Below are positions 1 through 6,552 of a stretch of DNA of 12,029 nt, piece after piece. Under the pieces are notes generated by a model. That model saw only the letters and a list, made by a program, of their open reading frames with translations, ran no database searches and was not told where the DNA came from. Source of the stretch: an uncultured Rhizobiaceae group bacterium (GTDB lineage: Bacteria > Pseudomonadota > Alphaproteobacteria > Rhizobiales > Rhizobiaceae). The position numbers were made by a program, and so were the translations under genes. Numbering within the stretch: the first letter of the stretch is position 1; the number at the start of each line of letters is the position of its first letter. Where the stretch lies: contig CAJQOR010000446.1 of NCBI GenBank assembly GCA_905479965.1, positions 1 to 12,029 of the forward strand, in the 5' to 3' direction.

Positions 1-1
1 C

Positions 2-793
2 GGCGCTATCATCTTTGCAATTGAAATCGCAGAGGCGTTCTTTAAAGGTAACCTAAAAGGCCGAAAATTTCTTGAAATGCTGGCCAGCGCGTCGACGCAA
101 ATCCCATTCCTATTGGTCGAAATCTTCATCATGACAAGTGCCTATGGGCTGTTTTACCTATTAGCTGAGGGTCTTGTCCCTTGGTCCATTCCAATGAATT
201 GGTGGACGCTTGGTCTTGTCATCATCATCGCTGACATCACTTATTATTGGGAACATCGCATTGCCCACCAAGTGCGCATTTTATGGACACAACACGCTGT
301 GCATCATTCATCGCGAGATTTTAATATCATTACGGGCATCCGCTTCGGCCCACTCGAAAGCGTTTGGGCACTCATTGCACATATTCCAATGGTCGTAATG
401 GGCTTTTCGCCTGACATGATTTTCTTCGGTTCACTGACTGTGCTTGCTTATCAAACCTGGATCCACACTGAAACCATCGGCAAACTGGGTCCGCTAGAGC
501 ACGTGTTAAACACCCCCTCCCATCATAGGGTACATCACGGATCCGACCGCAAATATTTGGACAAGAATTATGGCGGCATTCTGATCATTTGGGACCGCAT
601 GTTCGGCTCATTCCAAGTGGAAGAAGAAACGCCGCGCTATGGCCTGACCACAGATTTCGATACACCCAACCCAATTCATGTCTGGTTCTCAGAAATCCCG
701 CAGCTTTATCGCGATATAAAATCAGCAAAATCTGGCAAAGAAGTTTGGATGCGACTATTTGCAGGTCCTGGTTGGTCTCCCAAAAACGATTGA
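2..793 (+). CDS. Sterol desaturase / fatty acid hydroxylase family protein (5' end outside window)
   Basis: The reading frame is open from base 2, so the start lies upstream; 263 residues are visible and the first Met (base 77) is internal. The three histidine clusters of the integral-membrane di-iron hydroxylase superfamily are present: HRIAH, HAVHH and HRVHH at fragment residues about 85-89, 98-102 and 175-179. They alternate with hydrophobic stretches that would be membrane helices. The C-terminal part (NYGG, WDRMFGSF, then PGW near the end) is typical of bacterial sterol desaturase-like proteins. Family members use a di-iron centre and O2 to hydroxylate or desaturate lipids; the substrate cannot be told from sequence, and true sterol metabolism is unlikely in most alphaproteobacteria. 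The gene converges on the DUF3179 gene with 26 bp between stop codons. Confidence 0.9.
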   Translation, partial: GAIIFAIEIAEAFFKGNLKGRKFLEMLASASTQIPFLLVEIFIMTSAYGLFYLLAEGLVPWSIPMNWWTLGLVIIIADITYYWEHRIAHQVRILWTQHAVHHSSRDFNIITGIRFGPLESVWALIAHIPMVVMGFSPDMIFFGSLTVLAYQTWIHTETIGKLGPLEHVLNTPSHHRVHHGSDRKYLDKNYGGILIIWDRMFGSFQVEEETPRYGLTTDFDTPNPIHVWFSEIPQLYRDIKSAKSGKEVWMRLFAGPGWSPKND

Positions 794-810
794 TAAATTG
801 GCCAATGAGG

Positions 811-829
811 GGCGGGGAATTATCCCGCC
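811..829. terminator. GC hairpin between convergent genes, possible terminator
   Basis: GGCGGG (811-816) and CCCGCC (824-829) form a 6-bp GC stem with a 7-base loop exactly where the desaturase and DUF3179 genes converge. It overlaps the last codons and stop of the DUF3179 gene. Neither side carries a clear T tract, so it is at best a weak intrinsic terminator. A second perfect palindrome, ATTGGCCAAT, sits just beside it at 797-806. Confidence 0.3.
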
Positions 830-2199
830 CACAGATCAGTCTCAGGATGGAACTGTGCCCACGCGAACCAAAATGCTTGGTGGCTTCCAAGATCCGCACC
901 ATCTAAGCCAATAGCCTTAATCCCACTGCCTTCAAGTACAAGCGTAACATTCCCAACGGTCACCTCTTCACCTTTGGCGAGCGCAGCAACCGCTTTTGCG
1001 CGCTGAAATGCGATTGGCTTACCTGATGCTGTGATTACACCAATGATATCTTCATGAACTGACAAACGGGGGTCTACATCACCCACAGGGAAAATAGGCC
1101 CGTTAGCATCACGACCGTTTCTGAAATCAGGATCTCTGCCAAGTGCATATCTTTCAAGCAATACAGTTGTTTCAGGATGCGCTTTTTTCCAAGCACCCCA
1201 AGTTGATGTCACAACGCTTGCTTGCTTAAGCTTGATGCCCTTTTCAAAAAGTGGGCCCGTTACGGCATTTCCTTTAAACGTGTCGAGCACCGAATAAGTT
1301 GTAAGGTCATACATAACTTTGTTAGATCTGATTAAAAGACCTGATGTGCGCAAAACGGGGCGCTCGATACCATCAGGCAATTGATCGGTGAAATACGCTT
1401 GCGCTGCACCACATAAGGTACAATATGGAATGCCAAGATGACGCCCTCCGAGCGTGTCATTGACCATCTCGCGCACTTCCATAATACGGCGCGGATAGGC
1501 GCGATATTCCCCGTTGACTTCAATCCCGAAAATCACATCATCATCTTTAAGCCAAGCTGCATCCTCTGCACTTGAAACCTCAGGATTATCAGCAGCTGGA
1601 ATACAATTACATGGCTCGTCAGTGGTGTCATAAGCACGGTTGTCAATTAAGACCCCGCCCCAAGACACGTGCCGCCAATCAATATCACCTTCGACAAAAA
1701 TACGCTCCCAACCTGGAACAATCGTTGTGAAAATTGCGCGTTTAACCTCAAGATAATTCGGTGGCTGAGGGATGTCCCAAGCAATTAAATGATCAGTTGT
1801 AATGCCCCATTGGTTTTGCACCGGGATTTGCTTACCCAATAAACTTGTCGATGCTGCAGAAAGTTCAATGTTTAATCGTTGCCCAGATGAAAAGCGCATG
1901 AGATCGCTTAAAATCCACACAAGTCGTGGGTCTTTTGACTGTGATATTTCATTGAGTGCAATAGTCTGATCGCGATCCCAACTAGATTTCGCCATCGCAT
2001 CAATAAACGCAACTTTCACTGCCGCCTTTATTTCATCAGATAGCTCACCATTTGGAATTGCAGGTGGCTCACCAAACTTCTCAATCACATAATCTGGCAA
2101 AGCTTTGCGTTCATCCGCTTGCGCTCCACTAAACAAAATCGAGCATAATGCGATCAAAGTATAAATGAGTTGGACATGAAGTTTTGAGCTTATTGCCAT
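820..2199 (-). CDS. Exported DUF3179 domain protein
   Basis: This 459-residue protein belongs to the DUF3179 family, whose function is unknown. I chose the ATG at 2199 because GAAAGG (2207-2212) stands 7 bases upstream. The longer frame would begin at a TTG at 2232 without a ribosome site. From this start the protein opens with a classic signal peptide: K6, a hydrophobic core at 11-23, and AQA before D29. It is therefore probably periplasmic. The body carries the family hallmark YCTLCGAAQAY with Cys260 and Cys263, an additional CNC pair at 197-199, the preceding VNGEYRAYPRRI block, and a C-terminal FWFAWAQFHPETDLW segment. The two cysteine pairs could bind metal or form disulfides; that is inference. 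It lies downstream of the chorismate mutase on the same strand, 115 bp away, so it may have its own promoter. Confidence 0.88.
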   Translation of the reverse strand: MAISSKLHVQLIYTLIALCSILFSGAQADERKALPDYVIEKFGEPPAIPNGELSDEIKAAVKVAFIDAMAKSSWDRDQTIALNEISQSKDPRLVWILSDLMRFSSGQRLNIELSAASTSLLGKQIPVQNQWGITTDHLIAWDIPQPPNYLEVKRAIFTTIVPGWERIFVEGDIDWRHVSWGGVLIDNRAYDTTDEPCNCIPAADNPEVSSAEDAAWLKDDDVIFGIEVNGEYRAYPRRIMEVREMVNDTLGGRHLGIPYCTLCGAAQAYFTDQLPDGIERPVLRTSGLLIRSNKVMYDLTTYSVLDTFKGNAVTGPLFEKGIKLKQASVVTSTWGAWKKAHPETTVLLERYALGRDPDFRNGRDANGPIFPVGDVDPRLSVHEDIIGVITASGKPIAFQRAKAVAALAKGEEVTVGNVTLVLEGSGIKAIGLDGADLGSHQAFWFAWAQFHPETDLWAG

Positions 2200-2218
2200 G
2201 GGAAAGCCTTTCGCGAGC

Positions 2219-2247
2219 GTATCAATTGGCAATCAGCGTAATCGCAA
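2219..2247 (-). promoter_or_regulatory. Possible sigma70 promoter for the DUF3179 gene
   Basis: On the minus strand TTGCGA (2247-2242) and TGATAC (2224-2219) are separated by 17 bases and would start transcription about 13 bases before the ATG at 2199. Only the -35 is fairly good and the -10 is poor, so this is a guess from spacing and position. Confidence 0.22.
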
Positions 2248-2281
2248 GCCTTTGTTGTGGCCAATCACGATTACATCAGGA

Positions 2282-2297
2282 TTTTGTGATCACAAAA
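2282..2297. promoter_or_regulatory. Perfect 16-bp palindrome TTTTGTGATCACAAAA
   Basis: TTTTGTGATCACAAAA is a perfect palindrome with no central spacer. It lies 17 bp past the chorismate mutase stop and 82 bp upstream of the DUF3179 start. Two explanations fit: an operator for a dimeric regulator acting on the DUF3179 promoter, or part of the chorismate mutase transcript end. It is not a CRP site, which needs six bases between TGTGA and TCACA, and with no loop it is a poor RNA hairpin. An operator seems likelier to me. Confidence 0.35.
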
Positions 2298-2314
2298 CAA
2301 ACAATATTCTTTAT

Positions 2315-2614
2315 CTATTTCCCAAGGACTTTTTCTTCCTTAACAATCGACCATTCAATCAGATCTCGCCACACCGTTTCGGCAATCTGCGGATCAAGAC
2401 TATTTTCAACAGCAAGTTTTCTCACATTTTTGACAACTTCTTCAACACGGGAGGTAATTCTTGCAGGCATTTTTTCGCCCTTTTTAAGCACCGCAGCGCG
2501 ATCAATATAAGTCGTGCGCTGTGCGATTAACTCGATGAGTTGTCGATCAAGTTGGTCGATCTCCACACGCAATTCCGCCATGGAACCGCAATCTTCCGGA
2601 AGTCTTTGTGTCAT
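2315..2614 (-). CDS. Chorismate mutase, AroQ class
   Basis: A 99-residue cytoplasmic all-helical mutase of the AroQ type, which converts chorismate to prephenate, the first step towards phenylalanine and tyrosine. Visible active-site residues match the E. coli P-protein domain with a constant offset of five: R16 (R11), R33 (R28), K44 (K39) and R56 (R51). The N-terminus PEDCxSMxELRxEID is typical of a short alphaproteobacterial chorismate mutase group that resembles the isochorismate-pyruvate lyase PchB. No salicylate or siderophore gene is nearby, so the mutase role is preferred. The single domain has no fused prephenate dehydratase. The start is the ATG at 2614, with only a weak GAG-type ribosome site ahead. 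A poorly matched promoter (TTGGTT, 18 bases, TAATAT at 2674-2645) could serve it. The gap to the upstream tenA is 91 bp. Confidence 0.88.
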   Translation of the reverse strand: MTQRLPEDCGSMAELRVEIDQLDRQLIELIAQRTTYIDRAAVLKKGEKMPARITSRVEEVVKNVRKLAVENSLDPQIAETVWRDLIEWSIVKEEKVLGK

Positions 2615-2705
2615 GTCATGCTCGTTGTTAAATGCAGTAGCTGGATATTAGCACTCTATAGAACCCATAACCAACACCACATATTGCCGCAATAAAACTT
2701 TATTC

Positions 2706-3356
2706 TTACGCTGATTGATAGCTCGCATTGAAGAAATCAACCTCGCAAGTAACCGCCTTACCAAACATCTCTTCAGCTTTCTCGCGCTGATGATCATCAA
2801 GTTCAATCCATGCTTTATCAAGTTGATCACGCAGATAATTCACCACGCCTTCAAACCCTTCGCCACAATGCAGATCGATCCATTCAGTAAACCAGAACGG
2901 CAGGTTTTTATCGTAGTTTTCATACCGCTCAGCCCAGGATAGGTATGTCCATTCTGCCACAACGAGCACAGCCAGCATTTGCTCATAGCGGCCTGATGTT
3001 TGTGCCTCAAACATCAGGTTTTGAAATGCTGCTGTCTCTGGCGCTGCGTCAAGATTTCGCTCTTCTTCGGTCATTTCTAACGCATCAAACGAACGCAGAA
3101 AATATGTATTTTCAGGCCCAGTAATCACTGCCAAAAACTGAGCAGCAGGCACGCTATCGGCCAAACTTGGCGCATGTGCTATTGCCGTTGCAAGCAATCT
3201 AACAAACCGATCGATGAACTGGTAATCCTGCGCCAAGTACCATTTCATTTTTGCAATCGGCAATGCGCCATCCGCCAACTCCTTGCAAAAGACGTGATCG
3301 GTCGCAACATTCCATTGATCCTGAAATTTATGACGTAAGTGCTGGGTGGCTTGCAT
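2706..3356 (-). CDS. tenA: TenA/THI-4 family protein, Cys-less (TenA_E-like) thiamin pyrimidine salvage hydrolase
   Basis: A 216-residue protein with the usual TenA length and helical pattern. TenA proteins hydrolyse thiamin breakdown products (aminopyrimidines) so that the HMP pyrimidine can be reused. The numbering happens to match B. subtilis TenA: Asp44 is present in LAQDYQF, the general-acid Glu205 is present in CEVDFFNASY, but the nucleophile position Cys135 is Glu135 in VVAEWTYLSW. Loss of that cysteine is the mark of the TenA_E class, known from plants and archaea, which acts on amino- or formylamino-pyrimidine rather than as a true thiaminase. The start is the ATG at 3356 with AAGGA (3367-3363) 6 bases upstream; an in-frame stop just before it excludes a longer form. 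I see no TPP riboswitch in the leader. No other thiamin gene lies in the window. Confidence 0.88.
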   Translation of the reverse strand: MQATQHLRHKFQDQWNVATDHVFCKELADGALPIAKMKWYLAQDYQFIDRFVRLLATAIAHAPSLADSVPAAQFLAVITGPENTYFLRSFDALEMTEEERNLDAAPETAAFQNLMFEAQTSGRYEQMLAVLVVAEWTYLSWAERYENYDKNLPFWFTEWIDLHCGEGFEGVVNYLRDQLDKAWIELDDHQREKAEEMFGKAVTCEVDFFNASYQSA

Positions 3357-3373
3357 GACTTATCCTTGGCTGG

Positions 3374-3429
3374 TTAACTGGGCGGGCTTAACTGGGTGGG
3401 CTTAACTGGGCTGGCTTAACTGGGCTGAC
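3374..3429. repeat. Four tandem copies of a 14-bp unit, TTAACTGGGCTGGC
   Basis: Copies begin at 3374, 3388, 3402 and 3416. They differ only at positions 10-13 of the unit: TTAACTGGG is constant, followed by CGGGC, TGGGC, CTGGC and CTGAC. A decayed fifth copy (TTAAATAAAC) follows at 3430, and GGCTGG before 3374 looks like half a unit. The array ends 7 bp from the tenA ribosome site, so it lies in the tenA leader or promoter region, with the divergent TspO-like gene on the other side. Confidence 0.85.
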
Positions 3430-3475
3430 TTAAATAAACTTAGGTGTCGCTCCTTGGTGGGATAAATGAACCGCA

Positions 3476-3481
3476 TTGACA
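3476..3481 (+). promoter_or_regulatory. Consensus -35 box TTGACA in the tenA/TspO-like divergent region
   Basis: A perfect TTGACA lies about 90 bp before the TspO-like start. No good -10 box stands 16-18 bases downstream; the nearest AT-rich stretch, GAAATAATC, is too close. A separate TATAAA occurs at 3536-3541 without a matching -35. Either half could belong to the promoter of the rightward gene; neither is a full promoter. Confidence 0.22.
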
Positions 3482-3572
3482 AGGCAACGATGAAATAATC
3501 AGGAAACGAAAACATCTTTTCTCAAAGAGCTCTCGTATAAAGGTGTATAGCCACTTAAAAAAAGACAACGTT

Positions 3573-4271
3573 ATGAAATCTATCCTAGTTCTTATTGCTG
3601 CAGTTGCATTTGCGCTGTCACCATTTCTACTGCCAGAATTTGGTGGCTTTGACCCTGATTTATATCCTGTCCCGCAAGATAATCCAGCTGTTCAACCTGC
3701 AGGCTGGGCTTTTGCTATTTGGGGTATTATTTATCTTGGTCTCATATTCCACGGTGTCTATGGCTTATCAAAACGCAAAACAGATGTAGCGTGGGATCAA
3801 GGCCGTGCAACATTATTTATCTCATTAGCGATTGGCGCTATCTGGCTGCCTGTTGCATTTGTTTCACCCATCTGGGCAACGATCTTGATATGGGTCATGC
3901 TCATCACAGCTTTAATGTCACTTTATCAAACCCAAAATGCCTCCCCAAAATGGGCAGCAGCATGGCCTGTTGCACTATACGCTGGTTGGCTAACCGCAGC
4001 ATCATTTGTGTCCATTGGTCTCATACTAGCCGGCTATGGTTTTACAAAAGAAGTACCAGCTGCAATCACTGCACTGGTATTGGCAACCCCGTTCGCAGTT
4101 ATCAATATATATAAGCTTAGACACTGGACTTATGGCGCTGCAGTATCATGGGGCCTTATTGCAATTTCAGTCAATAATTGGGACAGCAATTCCATGTTGA
4201 CCTGGTTATCTGTCGCAGCTGCAGTCGTTGTTATTGCCACAACGATTTTACAGATCAAGCGAGCACCGTAA
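3573..4271 (+). CDS. TspO/MBR-like tryptophan-rich integral membrane protein
   Basis: A 232-residue, Trp-rich membrane protein with about seven hydrophobic segments. The block QPAGWAFAIWGIIY (41-54) matches the PxxWxFxxWxxIY signature of the TspO/MBR (tryptophan-rich sensory protein) family. The protein is longer than classical five-helix TspO (about 160 residues) and resembles a divergent branch common in alphaproteobacteria. TspO proteins bind porphyrins and other hydrophobic ligands; whether this branch does is unknown. I chose the ATG at 3573 over the GTG at 3543 because it puts a membrane-type N-terminus (MKSILVLIAAVAFALSPFLL) directly at the start. The ribosome site is weak for both. 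The gene is divergent from tenA and followed by 129 bp before the next gene. I see no convincing terminator in that gap. Confidence 0.75.
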   Translation: MKSILVLIAAVAFALSPFLLPEFGGFDPDLYPVPQDNPAVQPAGWAFAIWGIIYLGLIFHGVYGLSKRKTDVAWDQGRATLFISLAIGAIWLPVAFVSPIWATILIWVMLITALMSLYQTQNASPKWAAAWPVALYAGWLTAASFVSIGLILAGYGFTKEVPAAITALVLATPFAVINIYKLRHWTYGAAVSWGLIAISVNNWDSNSMLTWLSVAAAVVVIATTILQIKRAP

Positions 4272-4388
4272 CTAAAGTAGGATAAAACGCCAATTATCGC
4301 GTCCATGAGATTTTTGAACACTTGTGTTTATAAAACGCTGATGCCATATGAAGTCTAGGCGCGAGCATCGTAAAATTCACGCGCGTTT

Positions 4389-4393
4389 AGGAG
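4389..4393 (+). promoter_or_regulatory. Ribosome binding site that fixes a TTG start
   Basis: AGGAG is followed by 7 bases and then TTG at 4401. In-frame stops upstream (TAA at 4371) leave no ATG alternative, so this site supports TTG as the real start of the 86-residue protein. Confidence 0.7.
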
Positions 4394-4400
4394 CTCACAA

Positions 4401-4661
4401 TTGGCTGAAGAAACTCGTTACATCATCCAAACCTATGGTTGGCAAGCCGCCAAAGGCAGAGCGCCAGCTAAACTTGTGATCACCGACACAAAAGAAGTGC
4501 CATCAGAAGCCGATGCCATTCGAAGGGCTGAACGCATTCACCAACAAAGTACAGAACATGTTGGCGTTGATGCCTATCGCTTAACCGTCGATGATGAAGC
4601 CGGTGAATATAGCGAACCAGAGTTTTTCGTAAGACTGGGCGACGTCCCTGATCTGGACTAA
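4401..4661 (+). CDS. Small acidic protein of unknown function, TTG start
   Basis: An 86-residue protein that I do not recognise. Its reality is supported by a good AGGAG ribosome site at proper spacing before the TTG start, the absence of an in-frame ATG upstream, and an even protein-like composition. It opens with an ETRYIIQTYGWQ strand-like segment, has a helix-like ADAIRRAERIHQQ stretch at 38-50, and ends in a strongly acidic tail (GDVPDLD). No signal peptide, membrane helix or cysteine is present, so it should be a soluble cytoplasmic protein. It stands between the TspO-like gene and leuC and converges on leuC, so the neighbours give no hint of its role. Confidence 0.7.
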   Translation: MAEETRYIIQTYGWQAAKGRAPAKLVITDTKEVPSEADAIRRAERIHQQSTEHVGVDAYRLTVDDEAGEYSEPEFFVRLGDVPDLD

Positions 4662-4700
4662 GTCTCTTCAGCAATCCCCGACCATTTTAATCACGAACAA

Positions 4701-4734
4701 ATAAAAAAACCGGACGGGTTACCCCATCCGGTTT
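4701..4734 (-). terminator. Intrinsic terminator of leuC
   Basis: On the minus strand the 8-bp stem AAACCGGA/TCCGGTTT (4734-4727 with 4714-4707) is extended by a GGG/CCC inner stem and followed by seven T residues (4709-4703). This is a textbook Rho-independent terminator 30 bp past the leuC stop. The plus-strand side has no T run, so it serves leuC, not the convergent small gene. Confidence 0.85.
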
Positions 4735-4763
4735 GAAATTTATGTGTGAATTTTAAGTAGCGC

Positions 4764-6184
4764 TTAGAGCTCGCGCACATCCACAAAATGACCGTTAATC
4801 GCAGCAGCTGCCGCCATCGCAGGTGAAACAAGGTGTGTTCGACCTTTAAAGCCCTGACGGCCTTCAAAGTTACGGTTTGATGTTGATGCACAGCGCTCTT
4901 CAGGTTTTAAGCGATCATCATTCATTGCCAAACACATAGAGCATCCTGGCTCACGCCATTCAAAACCGGCCTCAGTAAAGATTTTATCCAAACCTTCTTT
5001 TTCAGCCATAGCTTTGACCAAACCAGAACCTGGGACGATCATTGCATTGACGCTGTCTGCAACTTTTTTGCCTTCGACAACTTTAGCCACTTCGCGGAAA
5101 TCTTCGATACGGCCATTTGTGCAGGAACCAATAAATACGCGATCAACAGAAATATCAGTGATCGGTGTACCTGGTTTTAAACCCATATATTCAAGCGCAC
5201 GCCATTTTGATGCACGTTTGTTCTCATCATCAATTTCATCAGGATTTGGCACCACGCCTTCAACCGAGATCACATCCTCAGGTGAAGACCCCCAAGATAC
5301 GATTGGCGGCAGATTAGCGGCATCAAGAACGATTGTTTCATCGTAATGCGCACCTTCATCAGACGCGAGTTTTTTCCAATACTCAAGCGCGGCATCCCAA
5401 TCAGCACCTTGTGGTGCACGTGGTTTACCTTTGAAATATTCGTATGTCTTTTCATCTGGTGCAATCAAGCCAGCGCGCGCACCGCCTTCAATCGTCATAT
5501 TACAAATGGTCATGCGGCCTTCCATAGAAAGCGAGCGAATAGCCTCACCAGCAAATTCGATCACATAGCCAGTACCACCAGCTGTACCGATCTTGCCAAT
5601 AATCGCCAGAATGATGTCTTTTGCGGTTACGCCATCGGGCAATTGACCATCCACACGCACAAGCATGTTTTTAGCTTTTTTCTGGATCAATGTTTGCGTT
5701 GCAAGCACGTGCTCAACTTCAGATGTTCCAATACCGTGAGCCAGCGCACCAAATGCACCATGCGTTGATGTGTGGCTATCACACATACAATCGTTGTACC
5801 TGGAAGCGTAAAGCCCTGCTCAGGACCAACAACGTGCACGATCCCCTGACGCACATCACTCTCGTTGAAATATTCAACACCAAACTCAGATGAGTTATTG
5901 GCCAAAGCTTCAACCTGAATACGGCTTTCTTCGTTTTTGATACCTTCGTAGCGATCTTTTGTTGTTGGCACGTTGTGATCCACAACAGCGAGTGTTTTTT
6001 CAGGCGCGCGAACTTTGCGGCCTGTCATGCGCAATCCTTCAAAAGCTTGCGGGCTGGTCACTTCGTGAACAAGGTGGCGGTCGATATATAAAAGGCAAGT
6101 GCCATCTTCCTGAGTTTCGACCACGTGGTCGTCCCAGATTTTGTCATACATCGTTCTTGGCATAGTACGTGGAGTATCAGTCAT
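4764..6184 (-). pseudogene. leuC: 3-isopropylmalate dehydratase large subunit, interrupted by a -1 frameshift
   Basis: LeuC, with LeuD, isomerises 2- to 3-isopropylmalate in leucine synthesis. The sequence is split between two frames: 6184-5783 encodes residues 1-134 (ending GTTIVC) and 5780-4764 the rest ([11 protein letters not shown] to the C-terminus). Adding one G near 5782 restores GDSHT, the aconitase-family signature, and a 473-residue protein close to E. coli LeuC in length. The three [4Fe-4S] cysteines are intact at restored positions 355 (SCTNGR), 415 and 418 (GCSMC), with the same 60- and 3-residue spacings as E. coli 347, 407 and 410. As written, the first frame runs on 31 wrong residues to a stop at 5687. 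The ATG at 6184 has AAGGA (6196-6192) 7 bases upstream. No slippery heptamer is seen. It is either a fresh mutation or a sequence error. Confidence 0.93.
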
Positions 6185-6238
6185 GTTATTGTCCTTGAAA
6201 TATGAAATGCGATTAAAAACGGAAAGCAGACGTTGTGC

Positions 6239-6481
6239 TTAACCATTTCCTCGCCCTGCGCTGGTAACAGCGAGCAAAAAACGTGAGGGCAATCGTTTAT
6301 GATCATCAAGTAGGATGATTTTACCTTGCCGATTTTGCGATATTAAATTCATGCAGTGCTCATAGCAATCTTTCACACAAGAGGCAATTGAGCGTAGCCA
6401 CTTTTTAAGTTTGGCAAACTCAATATCCGTTCTGACACATTGGCGATCAAAAGATGCCCCCATTTGCTTCAATTTTGGCAT
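6239..6481 (-). CDS. Small Cys-containing hypothetical protein upstream of leuC
   Basis: An 80-residue ORF that I do not recognise. In its favour is a strong AAGGA (6491-6487) 5 bases before the ATG, and its place: same strand as leuC, ending 54 bp before it with no terminator between, so the two may be cotranscribed. It is basic, with four cysteines (C15, and C35, C39, C43 in a CxxxCxxxC pattern suggestive of one helix face), and shows no signal peptide or membrane helix. Near its end, just ahead of leuC, lie five leucine codons within 15 codons, and nested inverted repeats (GCCCT/AGGGC around CGCTG/CAGCG). It might be a real small protein, a remnant, or leader sequence. It fills most of the 368-bp leuC-cysH gap. 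Confidence 0.42.
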   Translation of the reverse strand: MPKLKQMGASFDRQCVRTDIEFAKLKKWLRSIASCVKDCYEHCMNLISQNRQGKIILLDDHKRLPSRFLLAVTSAGRGNG

Positions 6482-6489
6482 ACAATTCC

Positions 6490-6518
6490 TTAAAAAGTTA
6501 AAAAATGAGACTTATGAT
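6490..6518 (+). promoter_or_regulatory. Possible promoter of the cysHDN operon
   Basis: TTAAAA (6490-6495) and TATGAT (6513-6518) are 17 bases apart, and would start transcription near 6525, about 28 bases before cysH. The -10 is good and the -35 is weak. A 6-bp inverted repeat, TATTAT-CCA-ATAATA (6528-6542), lies directly downstream and could be an operator or a short leader hairpin. Assignment rests on spacing only. Confidence 0.35.
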
Positions 6519-6552
6519 GGGGCCAGTTATTATCCAATAATAGAGCCAATAT

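Noticed and set aside
585..906. 105-residue ORFs on both strands across the desaturase/DUF3179 junction
   Set aside because: They overlap two well-supported genes in other frames and have no family resemblance.
2200..2232. TTG start at 2232 for the DUF3179 protein
   Set aside because: It lacks a ribosome site and would put 11 residues before a good signal peptide; the ATG at 2199 has GAAAGG at 7 bases.
3374..3429. CRISPR array
   Set aside because: The 14-bp units are directly adjacent with no unique spacers and there are no cas genes.
3357..3572. TPP riboswitch upstream of tenA
   Set aside because: I looked on the minus strand for the CUGAGA and the conserved purine-rich thi-box segments and found neither; only the 14-bp repeats and AT-rich sequence are present.
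3543..3572. GTG start at 3543 for the TspO-like protein
   Set aside because: It would add a charged 10-residue leader before a natural membrane N-terminus starting at the ATG 3573; it cannot be fully excluded.
4272..4400. Terminator or promoter between the TspO-like and 86-residue genes
   Set aside because: Only a poorly paired GGA..TCC/CGC..GCG fold and a TATAAA with a badly spaced -35 were seen; neither is convincing.
5346..5768. 140-residue plus-strand ORF opposite leuC
   Set aside because: It lies entirely antisense to conserved leuC codons, and its composition is what the complement of such codons gives.
5687..5783. Continuation of the first leuC frame as a real C-terminus
   Set aside because: The 31 residues after GTTIVC are the out-of-frame reading of conserved LeuC sequence and have no protein-like pattern.
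5775..5795. Programmed ribosomal frameshift in leuC
   Set aside because: No X-XXY-YYZ slippery site is present, no downstream element stands out, and a -1 slip would put Cys in place of the invariant Gly of GDSHT. A missing base explains it better.
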